DNA from: Aselliscus stoliczkanus
Lineage: Eukaryota; Chordata; Mammalia; Chiroptera; Hipposideridae
DNA length: 64,000 nt
Assembly (NCBI GenBank): GCA_033961575.1
Contig: CM066733.1
Location: 65,842,921 to 65,906,920, forward strand
Direction of reading: 5' to 3'
Both the position numbers and the translations under genes were made by a program. Below, piece by piece: positions 33,984 to 46,460 of the stretch. How positions within the stretch are numbered: the first letter of the stretch is position 1; every line of letters starts with the position of its first letter. The notes beneath the pieces are model-generated. The model was not told the origin of the DNA. It was given only the letters and a program-made list of their open reading frames with translations, and did no database searches.

Positions 33984-36489
33984 AGAGAACCACTCAATCA
34001 TGCTCAGACAAATAAATGAGCAATTCCATCTTTACTGAATCTCTTAGTATTAATTATAATGTGTTTTTGTGCTTGCTCTTAAAAACACACTTGAAGTTAT
34101 TCAAAGAGGAACAAATAATAGAACAAGGGAGATAACTATAGGAAAATAAGGCTGAAAATAGGTATTTTCTGAGGATTAAATTAGCTGATGTGTGTAAAGG
34201 GCCTATAATGGCACCTTGGCACAAAGCTTAAGCTACTATTAATCAAAGAAAAAAGTATAGAATATCTAGAAGAAAGACTGCACATAATTTAAGGCACTCA
34301 CAATAAAAACCATTTCTTGCGGAGGCACTTCTGATCACAGTTAGGAGATGATAGTTTGAGATTACAGTTTCTGACAAGAAGCTAGCCTGCAGAAATTCTA
34401 TATGGCTGATTAAAAGGGGAACCATATGCTCTGATAATCAAGTAAGTGGAAGGCTGGGTTGACATCTGTAATGAAAGATCAGGGGCCTAACTGAACACAT
34501 GGTGAATGGAAGACCGTCCCTCCACCATGAGCACTGCAGGGCTGCTTGTGGAGGAAGCCAGATGTGTCTCAGGAAAGAGTTCTGGGACCACTAAGAAACA
34601 CATATATCTTCAAGGGCCTGGACTCTGTGCAATAGGGAGAGATTGGCTGAGATACTTTTAATTTGGAGAATTTTCAAAGTGAGTCTGAATATTTATCCAT
34701 CCTGACCACATATCTCAATAGGAAACCAGAAAACACTTTAAATACTTGCAAATTCCTCATGAAGCCTACCAGGTAAACTGGATTCAGCTACACCTCTAGG
34801 TAACCGAGCTTTGGCTTGCTATGTAGGGCAGTAAGACACAAGTAAACTTGGTGTTGGAAAATCATGGTTTTAGCACTGGGGTTGTAACAAAAGTCCATTC
34901 TTTTAAGTCTTCAGTATCAGTTATTCATTGAGGCCAACCTTCATGTATGCAGGAAAGTGCCTTATCTACAAATACAAGAATCCCAAGACCTTCTTTCTTC
35001 TCCATTTTGAACAAAAATGTTCCTGATGATTATATTATTTTCCTGAACTCTTTACCATTAATTTGATGACCCTGCATTATGAAATAAAGGGTGACTTATT
35101 CATAAAATGTGTCGCATGATTAAGTTGTTATGTTTCATTTGATTATTGCACAAAACACCTAGGGTGCTGTCTCTATACATTCTTTGTAGAATAGAATTGT
35201 CATCTGTTCACAACTCAAAATATTCATGTGTACATTATGTGAATGGACAACCATGTCACCAAATTCCTCATAAAACTGTTACATTGAATGCTATGACTTT
35301 CTGGATATTAATCCAAGAAAAAAGAAAAATTAATAAGATGCTTGACTTTCAGCACTTTACAGAGTTAAGTCTAGTAACTTAATCTAGAAGAATAAATATA
35401 TATATGTGACTTAGTTTGTTAAAGCACATATGAGCAGTTAAACTTGACGAGTATGACTTTTAATTCACTCTTCAAAATTCTTTCCTCTTAAATATTTCCC
35501 TTAAACTCCTAAAATCACACCTTCCTCATAAAGCATCTAGGGCTGACTTGAAATGGAGTAGCAGCTCTTCACTCTCCCGCTCTCCCTAAAAACCCCCAAA
35601 TTTACATATTTATTCAGTTCCTCCTTCACCCATTCTGATTCTGCTATCTTTATCTTTTGGTGAGGGGTATTATTTGTATTGGATTCTAAAACCTATGCCA
35701 ATTTTGAGAAGAGAGGTTTTCAATAAATTTTCATACTTCTAAGTCTTTTTAAAACAATTAAAATTATTGGACACGCACAGTATTATTCAGCTAAGTTTAA
35801 CAATATTCCATTTACCTATATCTAAAATTAAAGAAGGTTGTGTTCACATAGTATAGTAAATGCAGTTAAAAATATATCATCTAATTCCTTATTTTGTATT
35901 GTTTACAATGAATACTTCATTTTCAGTAAGTTGTTTTTGTGTGGTAGTGTCACAGATTTAGAAATCAGCTCTTTTAAGGAACTTGTCATAGAATTAAAGC
36001 CATTCACTTCTATGTTGTTCTCATATATTGCACACAGCCTTACATTGGAAGGCTTGTCTTAGATTAAATACATAAACTATGAAATCAACTGTGAAGTATA
36101 TCATCCCTACCCTACCTTTTCACTTATAGCTTTAAATTATATTTAGAGATTTGTTCTTATGGTGAGTCTAAATTAGGGATGGGATTAATATGTTGGATTC
36201 TACTAAAAGGAGAATATGCTATAGGGCACTTCGCATTGTTCAGATGTCTGCATGAACTCAAGTGGAGGAACACCAGCTGGCACACCCTGTGCTTTCTGTC
36301 ACCTCTTGTTTGCATCACCGCCAAGACTATCTTAATATTCTCTTCCTCACATACCAAACAATACCAAGGGAGGCTACAAACATTGTAATCGCATTTTGAG
36401 AGGAATCCATCACAACCAATGCACTTGCATATCCTAGCTTGGTTATTATTGCTTTATGTAAGTTGACTTAGCTGACTTGCATTTAATCA
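33984..36489. other. Unassigned intergenic DNA
   Basis: A+T-rich single-copy-looking DNA. The short open frames (35146-35382, 35838-36062, 36157-36388) show no domain. Confidence 0.4.
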
Positions 36490-37375
36490 TACCCTCAATT
36501 TCTTTCATCCATTCACTTATTCAACAAATATATAGATTGCTGATTAGGGGCCAGATATTGTTTTAGGTGCTGGGTTCAAGCAACAGAAAAAAAGCATTTT
36601 CACTCTTATTATAGAGCAATGAGAGAGACAGACAATAAATAATTATATACAAAGCATATAATGTTAGGTGATGAGAAATGCTCTGGAGAAAATTAAAGCA
36701 GATAAAGAGGGTAAAAAGTGCCAGTAGTAGCATGATTCAGAGGGAGGACTTGCCATTTTATTATACAGGTGATAGGTGACATTTAAGCAAAGAGATGAGG
36801 GACATTGAGACATGTGAATATACAGGGCAAGGGAATTTCAGGAGGAGAAAATAGTAAGTGCGAAGGCCCTGAGGTAAGAGCATGCTTGGCACACTGGAGG
36901 AATAGGCAGGAGCTTTGGTGGAGCAAGTATAGGGAGAAGTCATAGGAGAGAAGTTCAGAGATATATAATGAATGGATCATGTAGGCCATACTAGGTAGTT
37001 GGTGTCTTGTAGTGAGTGAGGCAAAGCCCCAGGATCATTTGAAGCCGAGGAGTGACTTGACCTGATTTACATTTAATAGCATCATTCAAGGTGAACTGGG
37101 GAGGACATTTTATTCTTTTTTTTTTTTTTGAGGGCAGTGTCACTGGCCCTCATATGTGGGACCCAAACCGGGACCGCTGGCTTCCTAAGCCAGCGCTTAA
37201 CCACTGCGCCACTCTTAACCCCTGCGCCACTTGGCCAGCCCTGGGGAGGACATTTAAAGGGAACAAAAGAGGACAAGACAGCAGGCTATTGTAGTAACCA
37301 GGTTAAAAAAAAAAGATGAAGGCTTGGATTAGGGTAGTGGTGATGGTGGTGATAAGAATTATGAGATTCTAGGTA
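36490..37375 (-). repeat. L2 LINE, antisense, split by a SINE
   Basis: Antisense L2 landmarks in order: ATTCACTTATTCAACAAATA, TTGTTTTAGGTGCTGGGTTC, GAGAGACAGACAATAAATAA, AAGGCCCTGAGGTAAGAGCA, GAGGAGTGACTTGACCTGAT, and, after the SINE at 37111-37240, GGCTATTGTAGTAACCAGGT. Confidence 0.8.
37096..37255 (-). mobile_element. tRNA-derived SINE, family I, short form, with internal duplication
   Basis: The body is 37111-37240. A perfect 15-bp duplication, CTGGGGAGGACATTT, flanks it at 37096-37110 and 37241-37255. Within the tRNA-like head, TTAACCACTGCGCCACTC is followed at once by TTAACCCCTGCGCCACTT, an 18-bp tandem duplication that lengthens the A-box region. Confidence 0.95.
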
Positions 37376-37574
37376 TATAAGAGTATTTCAAAGGTAATTT
37401 CAATAGGATTTGATATAAGGTAACTATGTCCAGGTTTGCACTGCACACTCCAGTTATAATTATCAAGTACTCTTTTTCACTCTCAAAAGTATCCTAGTTT
37501 GGATTAAATTATATGCCCCCTTGTTTTTAAAGCACTTTATATGTTCCAAGCATTTCCTGAAAACATGATCTCAA

Positions 37575-37735
37575 AAATCTCTGATCAAATAGATACCATG
37601 ATTCTCCATTGATAGCCATGGAATCTGAAGCTAAGAAAGTTTTAGTAACTTGTTTAAGGTCATAGTAATAACAAATGCAGACTTTTCATCCGGGTCTTTT
37701 GGCTTCCAGGTCAATGCTTTTTCTCCTGTACCACA
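37575..37735 (-). repeat. MIR, antisense
   Basis: GAATCTGAAGCTAAGAAAG, AGTAACTTGTTTAAGGTCAT and the later CTTTTGGCTTCCAGGTCAAT follow the antisense MIR core. Confidence 0.6.
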
Positions 37736-37749
37736 GTCATGTTGCATCA

Positions 37750-39055
37750 ACGAGGCACACACACGCTATTCATCTTGTTGCTCAGTCACTCATTCATTAA
37801 ACTTGTATTTGTACATACCAGACACTGTTCTAAGCAGTTGGGTCCCATCAATCAACCAAAGATTTCTGTCCTTTTACAGATTACATTCTAGCAGGGTGAA
37901 AAATAACAACAAATATAAGAAATGAGTAAATTACACAGTATGTGAGAATCTGATAAGTGCAATGGAAAAAGCTAGAAAAGGATAAAGAGGGTTGGTTTAA
38001 AGGGGCTCTAATCTTAACGTGCAGGTAATCAGGGTAGATCTAAAAGGGTGAGTGAATCAAGCAGAAGAGCATTCCAGGCAGAGGGCACAGCTAAGGGAAA
38101 GGCTCTAGACTTGGCCAGTCTAGAGTGTTCAAAGAAAAGTAAACTGATATAGCTAGCGCAGAATGAGCAACAGGAGTTGTACGAAAGGTCAGAGTGATAA
38201 TGGGGCCGGGTCATGTAACACCTTGCATGACACCGTGAAAACTTTGGGTTTTCCTCTAGGTAACATCAGAACCCACTACAGCGTTTTGAGCCAAGGAAGG
38301 GCATGATATGACTGGTATTTCAAAAGAATGACTCTGGCTGTTCTTGGTAAAGGACTGTAGGAGCGTAAGAGTAGAAGCAGAGAGACTAATTAGAAGCCTA
38401 CTGCAGTATCAGCATGAAAAATGATGACGGCCTGGGCCAGCATGGTAACAGTGGAGAGAATAAGAGTGGTAAGAATCTGGACATATTTTGGAAATAGAAT
38501 TAACATTATTTCCTGGTGGATTGTGTGAGGGAAAGAGAGCTGTCAACGATGATTCCATGAAGGAGCTTGCTGTTAACTTAGGGACATCTATAGGTAACAT
38601 AGGTTTGTGGAGGAAGATCAGGAGTTTTGTTTTATACATGCAGGTTTGAGATATCTGTTAGGCATCAAATGACTATTGGGCTCAGGACACACTTGAGGTT
38701 TAGAATAGAGGTCATGGACTGGAGGTATACATTTGGAAGTCATCAACACATAATTTGTATTTAAAGCCAAGGGACTGGATAGATTTGCTGAGGAAATGAA
38801 CATATATGTAAAATGTGACCAAAAACTGAGCCCAGGACACTCTCTGCCTGAACGGGGATGGGAAGACAAGAAAAGAACCTGTAAAGAAGAGTGAGAAGGA
38901 GCAAGCAATGGCATTGGAATAAAACCAAGAAAAAAAAAATTGATAAACAAGTGAAAAACATATATCAGTGAGGGGGGACTGATCAACTGTGAAATATTGC
39001 TAATAGGTTCAGAATGATGAGGACAGAGAGTAAATCATTGAGTCTGTCAGTGTGG
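37750..39055 (-). repeat. L2 LINE, antisense, long copy
   Basis: One of the best L2 matches in the window: CCAGACACTGTTCTAAGCAG, GAGCATTCCAGGCAGAGGGC, GGCATGATATGACTGG, AATGACTCTGGCTGTTCTTG, GGAGGAAGATCAGGAG, GGTATACATTTGGAAGTCAT. Minus-strand frames (for example AFPLAVPSAWNALL near 38100) reflect L2 sequence and are broken by stops. Similar G-rich sequence at 39180-39945 may be its continuation. Confidence 0.75.
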
Positions 39056-39059
39056 AGGT

Positions 39060-39175
39060 CATCAGAGGCTGGGTAAGAGTCACTTGGTGGAATAATGGGG
39101 CTTGAGATTCTGGATGTCTAACGAGCTTTCAGGCGATGCCAGTGCTGCTGGTCTGGGGAATCACACTTTGACAAA
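39060..39175. mobile_element. MER5A-like hAT fragment
   Basis: GGCGATGCCAGTGCTGCTGG followed by TCTGGGGAATCACACTTTGA is the typical end of MER5A. It interrupts or abuts the L2 sequence. Confidence 0.6.
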
Positions 39176-39944
39176 CAAAACTCTAGGGAAGAAGGGGAAG
39201 GATTGGTTTAAGGTAGGAGCAAGGGGAGGGAAGGGAGAACATGGAGCTATGGATGGATGGAACCTCAGGAAGTTCCTTCTGATGCTTCTGCTTTCTCAAT
39301 GAAATATAAAATAAGGTCATCAGCTGAAAGTGAAGATGGGGGAGAAAGTGTTGGGTATTTGAGCAGAGAGGAGAAGATGCAACACAGTCACCTAGGTGAA
39401 TGGGGCAGTGAATGGACAGGGTGGGGTGGAGGGCTGGTGAATAGCATGATTGCTAGGGCCAAGGTCAGGTGTGCAGCAGTGAATTTAACCTGAGGAACTC
39501 AGTGTGTTTGTGTGGTTTTCTCTGAGCATATCCTGTTCCACAGGTACATGTGCAGAATTAGATTTCACCACTATTATAGTTTCACTAAATGAGGGCCCAG
39601 GGAGTTCAGAATCTTCACAGGAAAGTGGTTATAATAATTCACCATGGAATTTAAGCTAGGTAAGATGGAAGAGGATGAGGATCAGTGCAAACTGGTAGAA
39701 TCAAGTACTGTCAGTCCTGGTTGGGGTAGAAAGAGAGTTCAGGATATAAGAAGGAGTGAATTGAGAAGACTCAGGTGATGTTCAGGGAGCAAATGCATGG
39801 TGCTGAGGTTATGGAGAAGGGCACTGGGGAAGGCCTAGGTGATGGCCATGGGAGTGAGTGCCTGCAGCTGCAGGGAGGAAGCTCAATGAAAAAGAGAGGT
39901 TCAGGGAACTAAGAGGCCAAGGAGGTGGCTCACCTATAACCGTG

Positions 39945-40110
39945 CCTCTCAAATTTTAGCTGCATCAAAAATTCCATGGAGGGGTTATTAAAATTGAGAT
40001 TGCTGAGCTTGCTCCTAGAAATTTTAATTCAGTTGGTGTGGGGCAGAGTCTAAGGATTAGGTGATGTTGAGATCACTGGTTGGGGGACTATGTTTGGGAA
40101 ACGCGTCCTA
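39945..40110. mobile_element. MER5A-like hAT element
   Basis: CGTGCCTCTCAAATTTTAGC, GGAGGGGTTATTAAAATTGA, TTTTAATTCAGTTGGTGTGG and GGTGATGTTGAGATCACTGG, in that order, match the MER5A plan, including the internal 'attcagt-ggtctggggt' block. Confidence 0.65.
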
Positions 40111-40324
40111 CATGTCCATTGAAATCAAGAATTAAGAGAGGAATAATACAGATGAGAACAACACTGAGTCTGGAGCTAAAATTGTCAAAAGAAGGGGAGG
40201 GAGAATGACCCAGAGGTTGTTAGTGAACAGTCTCAATAAACTGTGGTAATCTGATTACAATGCAATGTAAATGTTTGGTTTAGTTTTCTGGGTCTGCTCT
40301 GTCATGACTCCATCTGGGGCTTCT

Positions 40325-40500
40325 GGAGTGAGGTTGGCTGTTAATTAGCTGTGTGACCTTGGACCAGTAGATTACCTCTTGATATCTCTGTTTCCTCATT
40401 TGTAAAGTAGGACTAATAAATAAATGTACCTACCTGCTGAGGTTGTCAACAGAATAAATGAGTTAATAAATGTTCTAGCACTTAGGGCAGTATTGATGTA
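40325..40500 (+). repeat. MIR
   Basis: Sense MIR: GTTAATTAGCTGTGTGACCT, CTGTTTCCTCATTTGTAAAG, GTACCTACCTGCTGAGGTTG, GAATAAATGAGTTAATAAAT. Confidence 0.8.
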
Positions 40501-41150
40501 GGGTGATCACTAAACTCAACACAATTGTACCTGTTATTTCTTCATTTCCTCAAGTTCTTTATTTAAATGAGCTCTCCTTAAACTCCCTGTCTTGCTTTGA
40601 AACTGATCTTTTGCCCTTGATTTTATGTAGAACTCTATACTTTCCTTAATGTTGTTTGGAATTTTAATATCTGACTCCAAACAAATGGAACTGGAGGTTG
40701 TTTAGACATTCATGCCTGTGAACTAGGAATGTCGTAAATGACATTGGCATAATATGAAAGCACTGTCATCATACAGACATAATCTATCATTATAATCATA
40801 ATTGTTCTACTTCTGTGGAAGTATTTTACCCAGTGTGGAAATGGATTTGACTGCAACTCTTTTGGGATCTTTTCTGTCTTGGATCTCATGCATGACCACA
40901 AAGCAAATCATAAATGAAATCATAGAGAAATATATAGAAACATTTCAACTCCATCTTTCATGTCATTATGTAATCTCAGTGAACAATGGAAGGCTGTAAC
41001 TAGTCTGTATATTGAGTTTAAATTGCCCATATCACATTCCCTGTATTGTGCCCCACACAGTGTAATTAGAAACAAGTATTAGGTGGCTGCTCAGAAAGCT
41101 TGGGGTCCATGTTGCTCATGCATTTGTCTCCCCTTTTGAAATAAAATCAG

Positions 41151-41195
<45 letters not shown>

Positions 41196-42364
41196 CAATT
41201 TAACAAATAATTTTTTTCATCTCCAAAGGGAGTTCCCAGCGGCTTTCAGCTGAATGTTTTTCAAACTTTATACCATAAACATTAGCCTTTCTAGGTCACT
41301 GTATTGCATCTGAGCCATCTGACCCTTAAATTAAAATCATAAATACTTAAAGTCTTAACTTCCACACTTTTTAAAAGCTGGTAAAACCAGGCATTTCTCT
41401 TCACCACTTTACTGGGCTTATTTACATGAGAAACAGCACTTTGAAAAATAGGGCATAAAAGCAGTCGCACAGAGAATAAGAGCAGAGAAAAACCAATTTA
41501 CACGTTTCCATTTTTCTTTCCCTTCTATTTAGTCACTCCTGCTTAATATCAGGACTTGTATGATTGAGAAGGGAGGAACTGGCCATCCCAAGCTACAATA
41601 ATAGTCAAATCAATACTAAAATGTGAAAGGTGGTTGTAAGTCTAATATCTCTCCTAGTACCTGTTCCATTGCTGGTCCACAACAGATAACTAGTAAATAT
41701 TGATTCTCTGACACTGAGTCTAATGTATAGACCTTTCATTATCTGGTCTGCTTAGTGAGCCATAATACCAATTGTTTTGGAACAGACTTGCCCTGACTTC
41801 CACTGTGCTAGTCGGCAACTTAGTGTCATTGTCCTCTTTCTATGCTGTCCTTGTAAGGCACGAGCTATACACACGAGAAGTACATTTTCCAGAATCTTTA
41901 CTAGCAGGGGTGCTGACAGAGCCTACCAATCAAGGACACATCCAAGGTATCATCTTGAAGGTGGAACAAAAGCAAAAGACATAGTTGGGTTCTTCCAGCA
42001 GACACACAAGAACGTGTATTTGGCGGATGTGAGATATTCATTGTGGAGGTCATTGTAGACGCTGATGGCGTATCCTCTGGGTCCTGACTTCCTGAAAACT
42101 TGTGGAGCCCTTCCCTGATAATGGTTTTGAAGCTCCTGATATTAAATCTCTTTTGGCTGAAATACCTATTTTCTTGATGGAAGCCATCTGACAGGCTGGG
42201 GGAAGGAGATGACCTGGAAGACGGAGGTTCACCACAGGAATCCATGCTGCACAGGTTAACCTACTAGGAGCCACGGTGATAAGGCAGTAAAACTCATGCC
42301 ACGTAAAAACATACTAAATACTCTGTATCCAAACTGAGTGGGAGATAATTAAAGCACAATGCCA
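40501..42364. other. Unassigned intergenic DNA with an (AG)n array
   Basis: Contains the microsatellite at 41154-41193. The segment 41765-42270 carries overlapping open frames of up to 114 codons on both strands, with no domain; it could be an unrecognised LTR. Confidence 0.35.
41154..41193. repeat. (AG)n microsatellite
   Basis: About 20 AG units. Confidence 0.97.
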
Positions 42365-42545
42365 ACTAGCTGCTTGATGCTGTATAAGTTATTCGACCTC
42401 TGTTTTTTCATCTGTAAAATGGAGTTAACGACATTACTTATTTCATAGGGTTACGTGTTTGGTTACGTGTTTTAGTGCATTATTAATATTTGTAAAATTC
42501 ATAGAATAAGGAATGGTGCATGGTTAGTACTAAACAATTTTTGTT
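42365..42545 (+). repeat. MIR
   Basis: TAAGTTATTCGACCTCTGTT, TTTTTCATCTGTAAAATGGA and TTACTTATTTCATAGGGTTA follow the sense MIR core. Confidence 0.7.
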
Positions 42546-44293
42546 AAAAAAAGGTTAATTAAAAAAGGAAAACACATCCACATTTCCTTAAAAGCAGTCT
42601 CTTTAGGAAGTTAGCCACTAATTCCAATGATCAAAACATTCTCGCTATGTGAACATTTTTGAAATTGTGTTGACACTGTCTAGAAGCCACATTAGAAAAC
42701 TGTGATTTCTGACCATGACCTATTCTGCTTCCCCGTTTATGAAGCTCACAAGCCCTGGTGTCTCTAACAGTCCATCTCAGCTTTGGCTGAAAAATTGTGT
42801 TATGCAACTTGCTTATTCACCTTTTTCATCATATGCTTTAGTTCTCAATAATTTAGGACTGTTCATACAAAATAAAGCTCACTCCCAAAGGATGAAGCAT
42901 CGCTACCCTCAAAAAAAAATATGTTCAAAACACTGTTGCAGAAAAACCCAAAGGGATTCCAACCGAGCAACTGCAAACACATCCTGGACAACGGCACTGT
43001 CACTGGCATACACTTATAGGCTCTCGAATAACTCTTTTGAAAAGTACAGAACTCTTTGGTTAGTATATTTATAATAACCCATGAGAATGTGATCGTTGTC
43101 CTTCATAAATTTTAAGGGGGTGCAGTGAAAAGAGAGAATAGCAAAACACAACACAATAATAATAATAATAAAAACCCAAAGTAATAACACAAAACGGCTT
43201 CAAGGACAGAAAATGTAGGCTGCAGGGTCATGATTGCCTTTCTTGTTGCTCTCATCACAGCAGGTGAAGGTTGACCAAGGCTGTCCTAACCACTAGGCAT
43301 GGATTTACATCTGAAAGTTTCAGCTGGGGAAAATGTGACTTCCAAAAGCAGAACTGTCTATTTCCTAGCAAACCAGTGTTTGTCTTTCTATACTTTTCCT
43401 CGTGAGCATTGCTCAGTTTTTAGAAAGTGAGACATACTTTTTGTTATTGGCAGATGCCACCCAGGGAAGAAAGAGGAAAACATAATTTCTTTTTCGTTGT
43501 TTCTATCAGGTGCAAAAAATTTCCCTCTGGTTCCTTAGTGCCTCAGTAATCAGTTGAGAAATTCAGCAAGAATGTCATATAACCTGAAAAATATTTTTCC
43601 AGGTGTTTATATTAACAGAGGATGAAAACATTCTATGGTAATCCTGAAACCTGTAACAGCAGTTTGCAACTTGCTTGTGGATTGGTGTTTTTTATGTATG
43701 TTTCATTAGAGAAATGATCTAATTAATTAGTCCATTGCAATCCAGCTGAATACAGATAGTAATTTATCAAAGTAAGTCTATAGGGCATGCCTGATTTCCT
43801 AAACCCATCTATTTGGGGCAAATGTTAAGATTAAGAACTGCAAAAACCTCATACTTTTTGTATATTTAAAATACTTATAAATGCAAATTTAAAATCTGAG
43901 ATTTGCATGTTTAAACACATACAATGCTGTGCATGTTTAACATAAAGTTTATAAAGAAAATAAAGGCCTGTAGGTTTTTCAATTCTTTGATGATTATGAA
44001 CAAAATTGCTTTATTTTTGTGATTTTCTGGAGTTTTCCTAAGCATTCATTCATTCATTCATTCAGCCATTTGATAACTGCCTACAGTGTCTTGGTGCTGT
44101 GTGTTCTAGGACCTGGGGATTTGTAGTTCCTAATCTGGGGGAAATCGTAATCTTGAGATGAAAAGGGGATGGGGCAATTAAATGAATTAATTATCAAGTA
44201 ATTGTCAATTAGAGTGCTTCAGTTTAAGCAGATTTCTCTTAAATGACAGTTTACAGACATAGGCTTATCAATTTCTCAGTTTATCAGGCTTCA
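42546..44293. other. Unassigned intergenic DNA
   Basis: Has a short (AAT)n run at 43156-43171 and a (CATT)n run at 44043-44063. The 119-codon frame at 42715-43074 shows no domain. Confidence 0.4.
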
Positions 44294-44660
44294 GGCCAAA
44301 ACCAGTCTGCTGCTTGTTTTTGTAAATAAAATTTTATTGGAACACACCCAAGCTCATTCACTTATGTTTTGTCTAAGGCTGCTTTCAGCTACAAAGACAT
44401 AACTAAGTACAATAATATCTTGGTTTGGGAGCATAATTCGTTCTGGAAACAAACTACTCATATTGCAAGACATCGCTCATTTACCAAGTTAAAATGTGTT
44501 AGAAATGTTTGCTCGTCTTGTGGAACACTCACAAACTACGTCACTTGCAAACTACGTCACTCGCAATCCTAGATTTTACTATACTTGCTAAAAAAAGGAG
44601 TTGCAAAATCTAAAATATTTACAATCTGATTGTTTAGAGAAGTTTGCCTTCCCCTGGTTT
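44294..44660. mobile_element. hAT-like element carrying a nested MITE
   Basis: Left part: CTTGTTTTTGTAAATAAAAT, TTTATTGGAACACACCCAAG, GTCTAAGGCTGCTTTCAGC. Right part: AAATCTAAAATATTTACAAT, then AGAAGTTTGCCTTCCCCTGG. These are the two halves of a common mammalian hAT MITE whose 'aaaatatttac-atctg' end normally follows its 'gctacaa-ggcagag' block. The segment between, 44411 to about 44590, is foreign. Confidence 0.6.
44411..44590. mobile_element. DNA-transposon MITE nested in the hAT element
   Basis: The ends are imperfect inverted copies: ATCTTGGTTTGGGAGCATAA on the left and, in reverse, AATCTAGGATTGCGAGTGAC on the right. Inside, CACAAACTACGTCACTTG and CAAACTACGTCACTCGCA form a short direct repeat. 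Family not identified; target duplication unclear. Confidence 0.5.
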
Positions 44661-45430
44661 AGATTATTAGAATGGCAGATCAGGTGTTTGAACATAACCC
44701 CTTTAACCTTGTCTTATCAAACTTTTAGAATCCTAAATATCTTAAAGTGTTCTCTAGTAAGATTCTTTTAATTAGTAGTATTTTCTATAAATTTCTTTTT
44801 GGGAAAGCTTGTGAGTTTGGACTGAAAATCTGCACCCCCAGAAATGATCAGTCTTCAAAAACAAATTCTACTTTTGCACATATCAGTTTAGAAAGGGAAT
44901 AGTAGAGCTGGGTAGCAATAAATAAAATGAGAGAGTAGGACCAAATTATCGCAAAAGAACCTTCCAAGCCAACATCCATAGCTCTATGTTTCTATAATAA
45001 TAATTTAATGGGCTAAAATTAACAGCACTGTAGCTGGAGCAAACATACAGCACAATGGTTTATGGAAATCAGCTAAGGGTTCAAACAAACCTGACTATAA
45101 TTGCACCATTAAAAATCCAAGTCTCCCAAATTTTATTTTGCAAAAATAAGGGTAACTCCCAATCAGTAACACATTATTCAAAGAACTTTCAAAAACATCA
45201 ATGAAAATAGTCTAGCAGCATTACCAATCCATCTCTGACATACATTAGATTCCAGCAAGTGAATATGATGTGAAAAAAATGCCCCTGAAGAATAAAAGAC
45301 AAAAAAAATTAACAGCAGACCTGATGGTGATAATCATTTCTTCAAATTACCTAGTCTTAATGACCCACTAAGACACATGGTTAGTTTTGATGTGGGCTTT
45401 TGACTTGAGAATCGACTTTTGATTCCAGAA
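44661..45430. other. Unassigned intergenic DNA
   Basis: No gene or named repeat recognised. Confidence 0.4.
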
Positions 45431-45434
45431 TATG

Positions 45435-45676
45435 TACAGAGGGTGCCAAAAAAAAATGTATACAAGTGGACATTTTGGTCAACATTGCTCAAGCAGTATT
45501 TTTTGTCAACAAAAGTGTCTGGAAGCTGATGGTAACCACTTTGAGCACCTCCTATAACTGCAGAAGTCAAACATGACCTGTATTCATCTTTTGTTATCGG
45601 TATATTTCAAGTATTACAATTTTAATAGTTTTTTTCCTTTCTTAAAATGTACATACGTTTTTTGGCACCCTCTGTA
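45435..45676. mobile_element. Complete 238-bp mariner MITE with TA duplications
   Basis: The element is 45437-45674 with TA at 45435-45436 and 45675-45676. Both ends begin CAGAGGGTGCCAAAAAA in inverted orientation. The interior holds the CTGATGGTAACCACTTTGAG block shared with the partial copy near 15 kb. It has no transposase, so it is a non-autonomous derivative of a Tc1/mariner element. Confidence 0.9.
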
Positions 45677-45834
45677 TATAAAGAACCCTGCTGGAAGACT
45701 TGCATGTAACTAACAAGTGCAGTTCTAAGAGTAGAAGAGAGGAAGGAGAGGGGAGCAGAGCAGAGCCCTCCAGTTCTTCAGGCTGCTGCCATTAGTTATG
45801 CTTGCTAATGACACTTGGGAGCATCTCTCTTGTC

Positions 45835-46085
45835 CAGTCATCCATTTAACAAACATTTTGCCAAGCACTGGGCTAGGTGCCGGAATACAACGGAGAACAG
45901 GGCAACTTGCTCCTTGCTTCATGGCACTTATGGCTGAAGAGAGGCACTGAGCAATCATGATGAAATGCGATGAGCTAGTGGGTGTAGGGGATATAGAATC
46001 CTACATGAACGTGCCAGGCACATACGACCTGGTCTAAGCTAGGGTATCAGAGCCCTTCCTGACAGATCATCTCAGACCTGAAGAG
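45835..46085 (-). repeat. L2 LINE 3' end, antisense
   Basis: CATTTTGCCAAGCACTGGGC, GGTGCCGGAATACAACGGAG, then CAGAGCCCTTCCTGACAGAT and CTCAGACCTGAAGAGAAGTG. Confidence 0.65.
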
Positions 46086-46334
46086 AAGTGGGAATCTGCC
46101 AACCCATCTCTGCTCCTTCCTTTCTCGGTACAGCCCCCTCTTTCCACCCTTTCTTGCTTACATCTTCTCAAGGTATGAGAAAGGAAATTGATGTAAGATC
46201 CATTTGAGAAAGTGGTGAAGGTAGGGTCATATGTCCACCAAGAATCATCAGTCCGAGTAGATGCTAAGCAGGTAATAAACAAAATGACAGATCTAAAGAT
46301 GAAAGAATCTATTTGCTTCTTCAAGGCAATGATA

Positions 46335-46460
46335 TACAGTTGACCCTTGAACAACATGGGTTGGGGCATTGATTCCTGGCAGTTGAAAATCTGCATAGAA
46401 CTTTTGACTCCAGAGTCAGTCTTTTGCATTCATGGATTCAACCAACTGCAGATGGAATTG
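46335..46460. mobile_element. Tigger-like (Tc1/mariner) fragment
   Basis: Begins at 46337 with CAGTTGACCCTTGAACAACA after a TA, followed by GCAGTTGAAAATCTGCATAG and GGATTCAACCAACTGCAGAT, blocks I know from TcMar-Tigger MITEs. The right end is missing. Confidence 0.65.

Noticed and set aside
37750..39055. Minus-strand frames such as 38618-38986 (122 codons) as a gene
   Set aside because: They lie in antisense L2 sequence, and their composition follows the LINE.
41772..42274. Overlapping open frames of up to 114 codons on both strands
   Set aside because: Overlap on both strands and lack of any domain suggest an unnamed repeat rather than exons.
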